From: JANNAV01 sp031384695
GTDB taxonomy: Bacteria; Pseudomonadota; Alphaproteobacteria; Rhodobacterales; Rhodobacteraceae
Assembly (NCBI GenBank): GCA_031384695.1
Contig: JANNAV010000272.1
Coordinates: 1 to 63,294 of the forward strand
Direction: 5' to 3'
Length of the DNA stretch: 63,294 bases
Below the pieces are notes generated by a model. It saw nothing but the letters and a program-made list of their open reading frames with translations, had not been told where the DNA came from and did no database searches. A program made the translations under genes and the position numbers. Each line of letters opens with the position of its first letter. Positions within the stretch are counted from its first letter, which is position 1. This document shows, one piece after another, positions 52,167-60,602 of this stretch.

Positions 52167-52652
52167 ATGACGAAGGTTTCGATGACTGTGAACGGGAAAG
52201 CCGTTTCGGTCGAGGTGGAGGGGCGCACGCTTTTGTCGTCTTTCCTGCGCGAGGGGGTCGGTTTGACCGGCACGCATGTGGGCTGTGACACATCGCAATG
52301 CGGCGCCTGCGTGGTGCATCTGGACGGGGTGCCGGTGAAAAGCTGCAGTGTTTTTGCCGAGGACGCGGCGGGTGCGACGGTGCGCACGATTGAGGGCATG
52401 GCGAATGCCGATGGCTCTCTTGGCACCATTCAGCAGGCGTTTCAGGATCATCACGGGTTGCAATGCGGCTTTTGCACCCCCGGCATGGTGATGAGCACGG
52501 CGGCGTTGCTGGCGGAGAATCCGAGGCCCTCTGAGGCCGAGGTGCGGCATTACCTGAACGGCAATATCTGTCGCTGCACCGGGTATCACAACATTGTGAA
52601 AGCCGTGCTGGCCGCGAGTGGTCAGGCGACCGCGTCGATGGCAGCAGAATAA
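52167..52652 (+). CDS. coxS: CO-dehydrogenase-type small iron-sulfur subunit
   Basis: This is a 161-residue protein with two [2Fe-2S] clusters. The plant-ferredoxin-like part has CDTSQCGACVVHL and a fourth cysteine in VKSCSVFA, and the helical part has CGFCTPGMVM and NICRCTGYHNI. It passes electrons from the molybdenum site in CoxL to FAD in CoxM. GGGAGG (52155-52160) fixes the ATG at 52167, 34 bp after coxG. Confidence 0.92.
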   Translation: MTKVSMTVNGKAVSVEVEGRTLLSSFLREGVGLTGTHVGCDTSQCGACVVHLDGVPVKSCSVFAEDAAGATVRTIEGMANADGSLGTIQQAFQDHHGLQCGFCTPGMVMSTAALLAENPRPSEAEVRHYLNGNICRCTGYHNIVKAVLAASGQATASMAAE

Positions 52653-52709
52653 CAAGCGGATCAACAATTCGCGGTGCAGTGGCCCTGTATCGCATAACGG
52701 GAGGATGAT

Positions 52710-55082
52710 ATGCCCAAAGACGGTGGCATCGGCGCCAGCACAGTGCGGCGCGAGGATATCCGGTTCCTGACCGGAAAGGGCCGCTACACGGCCGATATCA
52801 ATCTGCGCGGGCAAGGCTATGCCTGTTTCCTGCGCTCGGAAGTGGCGAATGGCCGCATCAACGGCATCGACACCACGGCAGCGATGGCGATGCCCGGCGT
52901 ATTGACCATCCTGACGGGGGCGGATTTTGTGGCGATGGGGGGCAATCCCGCCGGTTGGTTCATCCCGAACCGTGACGGCACGCCGATGAAAGAGCCCAAA
53001 CGCCCGGTGCTGGCGCATGGCAAGGTGCGCCATGTGGGCGACGCCTATGCCATCGTGGTGGCCGAAACGCTGGATCAGGCGCGCGATGCGGCAGCCGCGG
53101 TTGAGGCCGATATCACCGAACTGCCTGCCATCGTCAACATGGCCGACGCGGTGGCAAACCCGGCCAACCGGGTGCATGACGAGATTGCCGACAACGTATG
53201 CTTTGACTGGGGCTGGATCGAGGCCAACCGGGCGGCGGTGGATGCGGCCTTTGACACCGCCCCGCATGTGACCACGCTGGAACTTGTGAACAACCGGCTG
53301 ATCCCCAATGCGATGGAGACCCGCGCCTCGATCGGTGATTTCGACAGCGGCACCGGCGATTACAAGCTTTACACCACCTCGCAAAACCCGCACCTGACGC
53401 GGCTTTTGATTGCGGCCTTCGTGATGGCGATCCCGGAAAACAAGCTGACGGTGATTGCGCCCGATGTGGGCGGCGGCTTTGGCTCAAAGATCTATCACTA
53501 TGGCGAAGAGGCGGCGGTGCTTGCGGCCTCAAAAGCGATCAACCGGCCGGTCAAATGGGTGGCGGAGCGTTCGGAAAGCTTTCTGTCGGATGCGCATGGC
53601 CGCGATCATGTGACCAAGATTCAGCTGGCATCAGACCTTCAGGGCAATTTCCTGGCGCTGCGCAGCGAAACCTTGGCGAATATGGGGGCCTATCTTTCCA
53701 ACTTCTCCACCGCCACCCCGACATTCCTGCATGGCACGGTGATGGCGGGGCCGTACAAGACGCCGCTGGTTTATGTGAACGTGAAAGCGGTTTTCACCAA
53801 CACCGCGCCGGTTGATGCCTATCGCGGCGCAGGGCGGCCTGAAGCCACCTATTCCATCGAGCGGGTGGTGGACAAGCTGTGCAGCGAGTTGAACCTTGAT
53901 CCCATCGCGGTGCGGCGGGCGAATTTCATTTCGCCCGAGCAGTTCCCCTACACCACGCCCGTTGGGCTGGTCTACGATACCGGCAACTATAAGGCGACGC
54001 TCGACAAGCTGGTGCAGATTGGCAAGCTTGGCAGTTTCGAGGCGCGTGCCAAGGAAACCGCCAGGAAGGGTAAGCTGCGCGGGCTTGGCCTTTCGACCTG
54101 GGTTGAGGCCTGCGGGATCGCACCTTCGAACCTTGTGGGGGCGCTGGGTGCGCGGGTTGGCTTGTTTGATGCGGCGACCGTGCGGGTGAACGCCACCGGC
54201 AACATCAGCGTGATGACGGGCGCGCACAGCCACGGGCAAGGGCACGAGACGGTGTTTGCTCAGATCGTGGCCGAGCATCTTGGCGTGCCTGCGTCCAGTG
54301 TTGACATCGTGCATGGTGACACATCGAAAATCCCCTTCGGCATGGGCAGCTATGGCTCGCGGTCGCTGGTGGTGGCGGGGTCTGCGATTGTGCGGGCGAT
54401 GGAAAAGATCGTGGCCAAGGGCAAGAAGATTGCGGCCCATATGCTTGAGGCGGGCGAGGGTGATATCCTGTTTGCCGATGGCACCTTCAGCGTTTCGGGC
54501 ACCAACCGCAGCAAAACCTTCGGCGAGATCGCGTTTTCCGCCTATGTGCCGCACAATTATCCGCTGGCCACGCTTGAACCGGGCTTGGAGGAAACCTCGT
54601 TCTATGATCCGGGCAACTTTACCTATCCTGCGGGCGCATATGCCTGTGAGGTTGAGGTTGATCCTGAAACCGGCCGGGTTGAGATCGCCAGTTTTGCCTG
54701 TGCGGATGACTTTGGCAACGTGATGAACCCGATGATCGTCAATGGTCAGGTGCATGGCGGGGTGGCGCAGGGCATCGGGCAGGCCTTGCTGGAGGCGGCG
54801 GCCTATGACGAAAACGGCCAGCTACTGACCGGTTCCTACATGGATTACACCATGCCGCGCGCCGATGACCTGCCGATGTTCACCGTCGATCACAGTTGCA
54901 ACACGCCTTGCACCCACAATCCGCTGGGGGCCAAGGGGTGCGGTGAGGCGGGAGCCATCGGCTCGCCGCCGGCGGTTGTGAACGCGGTGATCGATGCGCT
55001 GCACCGCGCGGGCCACACCCATATTACCCATATCGATATGCCGCTGACGCCTTCGCGCGTCTGGTCGGCGATCCACGGCTGA
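52710..55082 (+). CDS. coxL: CoxL-type molybdenum hydroxylase large subunit, form II
   Basis: This is a 790-residue xanthine-oxidase-family large subunit (MCD-Mo binding). VGGGFGSK, THNPLGAKGCGEAGAIGSPP with the catalytic-side glutamate, and GQGHETVFAQI are present. The active-site loop reads AYRGAGRPEA, the form II (BMS-type) motif, not AYxCSFR of proven form I CO dehydrogenases. So the enzyme is the large subunit of a CoxSLM complex whose CO activity is uncertain; another aldehyde or purine-like substrate is possible. It lies 57 bp after coxS and 12 bp before coxM. Confidence 0.88.
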   Translation: MPKDGGIGASTVRREDIRFLTGKGRYTADINLRGQGYACFLRSEVANGRINGIDTTAAMAMPGVLTILTGADFVAMGGNPAGWFIPNRDGTPMKEPKRPVLAHGKVRHVGDAYAIVVAETLDQARDAAAAVEADITELPAIVNMADAVANPANRVHDEIADNVCFDWGWIEANRAAVDAAFDTAPHVTTLELVNNRLIPNAMETRASIGDFDSGTGDYKLYTTSQNPHLTRLLIAAFVMAIPENKLTVIAPDVGGGFGSKIYHYGEEAAVLAASKAINRPVKWVAERSESFLSDAHGRDHVTKIQLASDLQGNFLALRSETLANMGAYLSNFSTATPTFLHGTVMAGPYKTPLVYVNVKAVFTNTAPVDAYRGAGRPEATYSIERVVDKLCSELNLDPIAVRRANFISPEQFPYTTPVGLVYDTGNYKATLDKLVQIGKLGSFEARAKETARKGKLRGLGLSTWVEACGIAPSNLVGALGARVGLFDAATVRVNATGNISVMTGAHSHGQGHETVFAQIVAEHLGVPASSVDIVHGDTSKIPFGMGSYGSRSLVVAGSAIVRAMEKIVAKGKKIAAHMLEAGEGDILFADGTFSVSGTNRSKTFGEIAFSAYVPHNYPLATLEPGLEETSFYDPGNFTYPAGAYACEVEVDPETGRVEIASFACADDFGNVMNPMIVNGQVHGGVAQGIGQALLEAAAYDENGQLLTGSYMDYTMPRADDLPMFTVDHSCNTPCTHNPLGAKGCGEAGAIGSPPAVVNAVIDALHRAGHTHITHIDMPLTPSRVWSAIHG

Positions 55083-55094
55083 GGGAGAGAGCAG

Positions 55095-55880
55095 ATGCAC
55101 AACTTCGAGTTTGTAAAACCGTCCTCGGTTGCCGATGCGGTGAAAGCGCTGGCCGCGGCGGGGGCGCAACCGCTTTCGGGTGGCCAGACGCTGGTGCCGA
55201 CGATGAAGCAACGGCTGGCAATGCCGGGCGTGCTGGTCAGCCTGTCGGGGATCAGCGAGCTGCGCGGCGTTTGTCTGGCGGATGGGGTGGTTTCGGTGGG
55301 CGGGGCCACGCCGCATGCGGTGGTGGCGCGCGAGGCGGCGAAGTATTTCCCCGCTTTGGCCGCTTTGGCGGGCGGCATCGGCGATCCGGCGGTGCGCAGC
55401 CGGGGCACCATCGGCGGCAGTCTTGCCAACAACGATCCTTCGGCCTGCTATCCGGCGGCGGTGCTGGGCAGTGGTGCCACGGTGTTGACCAACAAGCGCA
55501 AAATCGCGGCGGATGACTATTTCAAGGGCATGTTCACCACAGCACTTGAAGAGGGCGAGATTGTCACCGGCGTGGATTTTCCGGTGCCCGACAAAGCCGC
55601 CTATGTGAAGTTCGATCAGCCAGCCTCGCGGTTTGCGCTTTGCGCGGTGTTTGTGGCGAAGTTCGGCAGTAAGGTGCGGGTGGCGGTGACGGGGGCATCC
55701 GGCGACGGGGTTTTCCGGTGGAAAGCGGCAGAGGCGGCGCTTGCGGCGAACTATGCGGCCAGCGCAATTGCCGGTTTGTCGCTGCCAAGCGACGGGATGA
55801 TCGCCGATCTGCACGGCACGGCTGCCTACCGCGCGGCGATGGTCAAGGTGCTGACGGGCCGGGCTGTGGCGGCAAGCTGA
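55095..55880 (+). CDS. coxM: CO-dehydrogenase-type medium FAD subunit
   Basis: This is a 261-residue FAD-binding subunit. The PCMH-type FAD motifs are PLSGGQTLVPTMKQRLAMP and AGGIGDPAVRSRGTIGG-SLANNDPSA, followed by a typical C-terminal CO-dehydrogenase flavoprotein domain. It receives electrons from CoxS. GGGAG lies just before the ATG. The operon ends here at a strong terminator. Confidence 0.92.
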   Translation: MHNFEFVKPSSVADAVKALAAAGAQPLSGGQTLVPTMKQRLAMPGVLVSLSGISELRGVCLADGVVSVGGATPHAVVAREAAKYFPALAALAGGIGDPAVRSRGTIGGSLANNDPSACYPAAVLGSGATVLTNKRKIAADDYFKGMFTTALEEGEIVTGVDFPVPDKAAYVKFDQPASRFALCAVFVAKFGSKVRVAVTGASGDGVFRWKAAEAALAANYAASAIAGLSLPSDGMIADLHGTAAYRAAMVKVLTGRAVAAS

Positions 55881-55889
55881 GAGAGAACA

Positions 55890-55917
55890 GGCGCCCCGGG
55901 ATGCGTTCCGGGGCGCC
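55890..55917. terminator. Bidirectional intrinsic terminator between coxM and the UbiH gene
   Basis: Perfect 10-bp GC stem GGCGCCCCGG (55890-55899) and CCGGGGCGCC (55908-55917) with loop GATGCGTT, followed by GTTTATT. It lies exactly between the two convergent stop codons. Confidence 0.85.
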
Positions 55918-55919
55918 GT

Positions 55920-57119
55920 TTATTGCAGGCCAAGCCCCATGCGCATCAGGCTTTTGCGCAGCGGTGGCACCGCATAAAGCGCATTCAGGGCTGTTGCGCG
56001 CAGATCGCGCAGCGCCTGACCGCCGGTCATCGAGGCGCGGTTCAGGGCATCAATACCGATCACGCGGGTTTGGATATCGCGGTGGCGCGCGTGGTGATAG
56101 GCATCCAGCATCGCCGCCGAGCCCAGATCGGCGGGGTTGGCGGTGGCAAGATCGCGCAAAGTGGCCAGATCGGCAAGGCTCATGTTCAGGCCTTGCGCGC
56201 CGATGGGTGGCAGTACATGGGCCGCTTCGGCCAGCAGTGCCACCCGCTCGCCCGCCATTCTGTCGGCGATCTGGGTGATGATCGGCCAGACCGTGCGCCT
56301 GGTGGCCAGCGTCAGGGGGCCGAACATGAAACAAGACCGGATGTTCATCGCCGCCTCGAATTCGGCGACTGGCAGGGCGCATAGCCGCAGGGCCTCGGCG
56401 CCGGTTTCCATCCAGATCACGGCGGAGGCGGGGGTGCCGTCGCGGTCGGGCAGGGGCACCAGTGTGAATGGCCCGCCGGAGCGGTGGATTTCAGTGGAAA
56501 CATTGCCATGCGGGATCTTGTGGGTGACGGTGAACGACAGGGCCTTCTGGCCATAGCGAAAGGTTTTGACTGGGATTCCAAGGGCTTGGCGCAGGGTGGA
56601 GGCGCGGCCGTCGGCGGCGATGGCCAGCCGCGCCGAGATGCGGCTGCCGTCCGACAGGGTGACGATTGCCGCATCTATACGGGTGAGCAACCGGGTGGTG
56701 GTGAGGCCGGTGCGAAAGCTGACATTGGCCAGTGCACCCAGACGGGCGAGCAGTTCCTTGCGCAACAGCCAGTTCGGCAAGTTCCAGCCAAAGGGCTGGC
56801 CGGAGACATCGCTTGCATTGAAGTCCTTGATAACGCGGGGTTCCGGCGCAGCACCGCCCGCATCAACGATGCGCATCACTTGCAACGGTGTCGCGTGCGG
56901 CTCAAGGTGTTGCCAAAGACCGGCGGCTTCCAAAACCGGGATAGAGGGTTGCAAAAGCGCGGTTGTACGCAGATCGGCGCCGGTTTCGCTGTCGGATGTG
57001 ACCGGCGGGTTCGGCTCCACGCAGATCACCGAAAAGCCGAGGGTGCCGAAGGCGGCTGCGGCGGTAAGCCCGGCGACACCGCCGCCGGAAATCAGAATAT
57101 CGGTTGTCTGGCTGTGCAT
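55920..57119 (-). CDS. UbiH/COQ6-family FAD-dependent hydroxylase
   Basis: This is a 399-residue flavoprotein monooxygenase of the ubiquinone-biosynthesis hydroxylase family. ILISGGGVAGLTAAAAFGTLG binds FAD, LAIAADGRASTLRQALGI is the DG motif, and ALLAEAAHVLPPIGAQGLNMSLAD is the second FAD motif. It probably hydroxylates the ring of a polyprenyl precursor of ubiquinone. GGAG on the minus strand is seven bases from ATG 57119; a GTG one codon upstream is possible. It is convergent with coxM across a terminator. Confidence 0.88.
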   Translation of the reverse strand: MHSQTTDILISGGGVAGLTAAAAFGTLGFSVICVEPNPPVTSDSETGADLRTTALLQPSIPVLEAAGLWQHLEPHATPLQVMRIVDAGGAAPEPRVIKDFNASDVSGQPFGWNLPNWLLRKELLARLGALANVSFRTGLTTTRLLTRIDAAIVTLSDGSRISARLAIAADGRASTLRQALGIPVKTFRYGQKALSFTVTHKIPHGNVSTEIHRSGGPFTLVPLPDRDGTPASAVIWMETGAEALRLCALPVAEFEAAMNIRSCFMFGPLTLATRRTVWPIITQIADRMAGERVALLAEAAHVLPPIGAQGLNMSLADLATLRDLATANPADLGSAAMLDAYHHARHRDIQTRVIGIDALNRASMTGGQALRDLRATALNALYAVPPLRKSLMRMGLGLQ

Positions 57120-57194
57120 CACGCTGCTCCTTTAGTCAATAATTAAACCACCGGCGCGAAATTGCGAGGCGACAAAGTGCGCGGTCATGGGTGG

Positions 57195-57842
57195 TCAGGT
57201 GGTCAAACGGACAAGGAATGCCGCAAGATCGCCGGTGTGATGCTGGATATGCGGTGCCGGGGCAGGGTCGGGAGCCACATGCACGGTGCGCATGCCCATG
57301 GCATGGGGGGCCAGGAGGTTGCGGGCATCGTCTTCGAACATCGCGGCAAGCGCCGGGTTCAGTCCATCCATGGCAAAGATGGCATCGAACGCCGCGGCCT
57401 CGGGTTTAGGGCGAAAGCCTGCATCTTCAACGCCGTAAACCGCATCAAACAGCCCCGAAAGGCCGCGCGCCGCCAGCACGCGGTGCGCATAGGGCGCGCA
57501 GGCGTTGGTGAAGACGATGCGGCGGCCGGGAAGCGCGCGGATCTGGGCCGCAAGTTCGGGGTCGGGTGGCAAGCCGGAAAAATCGATGTCGTGCACCGCG
57601 TGCAGGTAGGGTGCGGGATCAACATCATGTTCGCGCATCAAGCCTGCGAGGGTGGTGCCGTAGTGGTTCCAATAGTGCTGGCGCAGGCGATTGGCTTCGG
57701 CCCGGCCAACCCCAAGCGCCTGCATCACCCAGTCCGTCATCTTGACCTCGATCTGGTCGAAAAGCCGGTACTTTGGCGGATAAAGCGTGTTGTCCAGATC
57801 GAAGACCCAGGCGGTGACATGCGAGAACTGATGTTTCAGCAT
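57195..57842 (-). CDS. HAD-family pyrimidine-5'-nucleotidase-like hydrolase
   Basis: This is a 215-residue haloacid-dehalogenase-type phosphatase. The nucleophile motif is WVFDLDNTLYPP, then RIVFTNACAPYA (motif II), KPEAAAFDAIF (motif III lysine) and AMFEDDARNLLAPHAMGM (motif IV acids). The LYPP after the motif and the overall length resemble pyrimidine 5'-nucleotidases of the SDT1/PHM8 type. The start at 57842 is chosen for the protein beginning MLKHQFSHVTAWVF; an upstream in-frame ATG would add 17 poorly conserved residues. Confidence 0.82.
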   Translation of the reverse strand: MLKHQFSHVTAWVFDLDNTLYPPKYRLFDQIEVKMTDWVMQALGVGRAEANRLRQHYWNHYGTTLAGLMREHDVDPAPYLHAVHDIDFSGLPPDPELAAQIRALPGRRIVFTNACAPYAHRVLAARGLSGLFDAVYGVEDAGFRPKPEAAAFDAIFAMDGLNPALAAMFEDDARNLLAPHAMGMRTVHVAPDPAPAPHIQHHTGDLAAFLVRLTT

Positions 57843-57951
57843 GCCTGATGATAGCCGCCCTCCGGGTGGGCCGCAATCGGGTGGGTTGATCATGTTGGCG
57901 GCGGGGTTTAGGTTTGGCCATCCCGGTTTTGGGGTGGATGGGGAAGTTTTG

Positions 57952-58587
57952 GTGCAAAAAGACGCCTATATGCTGATGCTGGAAGCCATCGAGGCCGGGG
58001 TTTACAAGCCGGGCGACCGGCTGGTGGAAAGCGAGCTGGCCGAGCGGCTTGGGGTCAGCCGGACGCCGGTGCGGGAGGCTTTGCAGCGGCTGGAAACCCA
58101 ATCCATGCTGTCGCGCGACGGGCGCAGCCTGATCGTGGCATCATTGGACCATAACCAACTGGCGGAACTTTATGTGGTGCGGTCAGAACTGGAAGGTCTG
58201 GCCGCGCGACTGGCCGCCCGGCATGCGGCGGACGAAGAGATCAGGGTGCTGCGCGGCATGGTCGAGGATGACAAGCGGTTGCTTGGCGGTGATCCGCGCC
58301 TGCTGTCGCGCGCCAACAAGCGGTTTCACAAGCTGATCCATCTGGCGTCGCACAACCGGTTTCTGGTGCAGCAACTGGATCTGGTCCACCGCTCGATGGC
58401 GTTGGTGGCCACGACGACCTTTGCGGCGGAAGGCCGCGACGAAGTGGCTTTGGCCGAACATGAGCGGATCGTGCGCGCCATCGAGTTGCGCGACGGCGCT
58501 GCGGCGGATCAGGCATTGCAGGCGCATATCTCGAAGGCATTCGAGACCCGGTTGCGGGTGGATGCGGGTGAGTTGAAAACCCGCTAG
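57952..58587 (+). CDS. GntR/FCD-family transcriptional regulator
   Basis: This is a protein of about 211 residues with an N-terminal winged helix (ESELAERLGVSRTPVREALQRLE), the GntR signature, and an all-helical FCD ligand domain with ELYVVRSELEGLAARLAARHA, FHKLIHLASHN and HERIVRAIELRDGAAADQAL. GTG 57952 is favoured: GGGGAA lies about 8 nt before it and it starts just ahead of the DAYMLMLEAI helix. In-frame ATG 57892 or ATG 57841 would add 20 to 37 residues of unusual sequence. It is divergent from the HAD gene. The ligand is unknown. Confidence 0.82.
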   Translation: MQKDAYMLMLEAIEAGVYKPGDRLVESELAERLGVSRTPVREALQRLETQSMLSRDGRSLIVASLDHNQLAELYVVRSELEGLAARLAARHAADEEIRVLRGMVEDDKRLLGGDPRLLSRANKRFHKLIHLASHNRFLVQQLDLVHRSMALVATTTFAAEGRDEVALAEHERIVRAIELRDGAAADQALQAHISKAFETRLRVDAGELKTR

Positions 58588-58615
58588 CGCAGTTTTCCTT
58601 ACCGGGTTTGCCGGT

Positions 58616-60502
58616 TCAAAAGCCGGTCTGGTCAAAATGACCATGGCTGGTTTTATCCCAGTAGAACGGTTTTGTCAGCATCTCCCACGCCGCTTTGTAG
58701 GCGGCCAGGGTGGCGAGCGGGTGGTAGAAATAAAGCGTCGGCACCCAAAGCGGGCTGAGTTTGTGCTTGGTTTTGGCCAGACCCCGGATGCTCAGGGTGA
58801 TGCTCAGGGCTTCGGTGATGAAAAACACAACGCAAAGCGTGGTGAACATGCTTGCAGGCAGCGCCTCGGCCACCGGGTGGGGAAAGCCGAACGGGATCAG
58901 CCAGAACGACCACAGGAATGGCGCCAGCAGGGCATTCATCACCGAGCCTAGCAGCAGCATCTGAAACCCCATGAACCGCCAAGGCCCAAGCTGCTGCCAA
59001 AGCAGCCGGGGCCTGCGCATATGGGTGGCCCAGGTCATCATGAAGCCCTTGATCCAGCGGGATCTTTGCTTGACCCACGGCAGGGCGCGGCAGTTCGCCT
59101 CTTCTTCCGTCACGGTATCTATCAGTTCGGTGCGAAAGCCGTGGCGGGCGATGCGCATGCCAAGGTCGGCATCTTCGGTGACGTTATGCGCATCCCAGCG
59201 CCCCAGACTTTCCAGTGCGGCGCGGCGAAAAAACAGGGTCGTGCCCCCCAGGGGCACCGCCAGCCCGAGTTTCTCGATCCCCGGCAACAGCATGCGAAAC
59301 CAGGCGGCGTATTCGATGGTGAAGCAGCGCGAAAGCCAGTTGGTGCGCGGATTGTAAAAATCGAGCACGCCCTGCAGGCAGGCAACTTCTGGCCCGCGTT
59401 GATGAAAACGCTCCACCACCTTGCGAATCTGATCGGCTTCGGGGGCATCTTCGGCGTCATAGACGCCGACGATCGACCCCCGGCAGTGATCAAGCGCAAA
59501 GTTCAGGGCGCGGGGCTTGGTTTTCACATTGCCGTTTGGCACCACCACGATGCGCATCCAGCTTGGCAGATCGGCGGTGGCCAATGCGTTGCGCGTCATC
59601 GCGTCATCCGCCTCGACCACCAGCAGCACATCAAGCAACTCTCGCGGATAATCCAGCTTTCCCAACCGCTTGACCATGCGCACGGCGATGTTGCTTTCGC
59701 GGTAGAGCGCCACCATTACCGAAACGATGGGCAGGCGGGCGATCTTGACGCCGGGTTGCCGGGGCGGGGCGGGCAATTCGGCGGCGACACCTGCGGCCAG
59801 TTTCAGTACGTTGAACGACGCCATCGCGAACAGTGCGATCAGGGTGAAGGTGCAAAGCAGCACAACCGGTGCCAGCACGCCCGCGACAATCAGGGCGATG
59901 ACGGTGATGATCAGGGGCGCGCGCAACGCCCGGGTGCTGAAATTGCGGCAGCTTTCGCCGCTGCTGACCCGGGTTTCGGCCAGATGCGCGAGGCTTTGGC
60001 CGCGGACGTTCAACACCGCAGCCTCGATCTGCGGTGCCGGTGCGACGGCCATGATCACAGTCCCGTAAACCGCGCTGAGCGCCTCGCGATGGCGTTGAAA
60101 ATCCTCGGGATATGCGGTGACGATCACGGTGACGTCGCCCGCTGAGCGCCATGGCAGGACACCGTCGCGCAGGCATCTGATCGAACCCAGTCGGTCAATC
60201 AGGCGTGGATCGGGGGGGCAGGCGTGCAGATCGGCCAGACCAATGCCCCAATGGCGGGCGAGGGCGCGGTAAAGATCAGCCTCGCCAATCAGGCCGCGTG
60301 AGAGCAGAATATCGGTGAGCCGCCCGCGCCTGCGCGCATGCAGGGCAAGGGCCGGCACCATATCATGGGCGGCGATGATGCCCTCACGCAGCAGCATCAC
60401 GCCAAGCGTATCGGCCGAGCGCGCGGGGTTGGCGCCAACAGGTTCGGCGAACCTGTTGTTTTCATTGATATGCAGGATCGGGCGAAGCGGCGAGGCGGAC
60501 AT
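58616..60502 (-). CDS. GT2 glycosyltransferase with an N-terminal secretion-ATPase-like domain
   Basis: This is a 628-residue fusion. Residues 30 to about 150 resemble the N-terminal domain of GspE/MshE secretion ATPases (VMLLREGIIAAHDM, DILLSRGLIGEADLYRALARHWGIGLADL). Two membrane segments follow (about residues 195-235), then a GT2 catalytic domain: VSVMVALYRESNIAVRMVKRL, VGVYDAEDAPEAD (DxD-like), TEDADLGMRIARHGF, and QRSRWIKG (QxxRW). C-terminal membrane segments complete a processive-synthase-like layout. It may make an exopolysaccharide or glucan. The role of the N-terminal domain is unknown, perhaps nucleotide or cyclic-di-GMP sensing. Confidence 0.82.
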   Translation of the reverse strand: MSASPLRPILHINENNRFAEPVGANPARSADTLGVMLLREGIIAAHDMVPALALHARRRGRLTDILLSRGLIGEADLYRALARHWGIGLADLHACPPDPRLIDRLGSIRCLRDGVLPWRSAGDVTVIVTAYPEDFQRHREALSAVYGTVIMAVAPAPQIEAAVLNVRGQSLAHLAETRVSSGESCRNFSTRALRAPLIITVIALIVAGVLAPVVLLCTFTLIALFAMASFNVLKLAAGVAAELPAPPRQPGVKIARLPIVSVMVALYRESNIAVRMVKRLGKLDYPRELLDVLLVVEADDAMTRNALATADLPSWMRIVVVPNGNVKTKPRALNFALDHCRGSIVGVYDAEDAPEADQIRKVVERFHQRGPEVACLQGVLDFYNPRTNWLSRCFTIEYAAWFRMLLPGIEKLGLAVPLGGTTLFFRRAALESLGRWDAHNVTEDADLGMRIARHGFRTELIDTVTEEEANCRALPWVKQRSRWIKGFMMTWATHMRRPRLLWQQLGPWRFMGFQMLLLGSVMNALLAPFLWSFWLIPFGFPHPVAEALPASMFTTLCVVFFITEALSITLSIRGLAKTKHKLSPLWVPTLYFYHPLATLAAYKAAWEMLTKPFYWDKTSHGHFDQTGF

Positions 60503-60602
60503 GATGCCCTTTCAGGGTTCAACCCGGAGAGCCTCGCCTGCGCGCGGTTAACAAGCGGTTAAGTTTAAGCGCCGGTCCGACGATTTCCCGGTTGACGTAA
60601 CG

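Noticed and set aside
55920..57119. GE in place of the GD usually found in the second FAD motif of the UbiH-like protein (AEAAHVLPP)
   Set aside because: This variation is, as far as I recall, normal in alphaproteobacterial members and the rest of the motif is intact.
58629..58643. Palindrome TGGTCA-AAA-TGACCA resembling a regulator site
   Set aside because: It lies inside the last codons of the glycosyltransferase gene, encoding its normal C-terminus, and is not next to any start codon.
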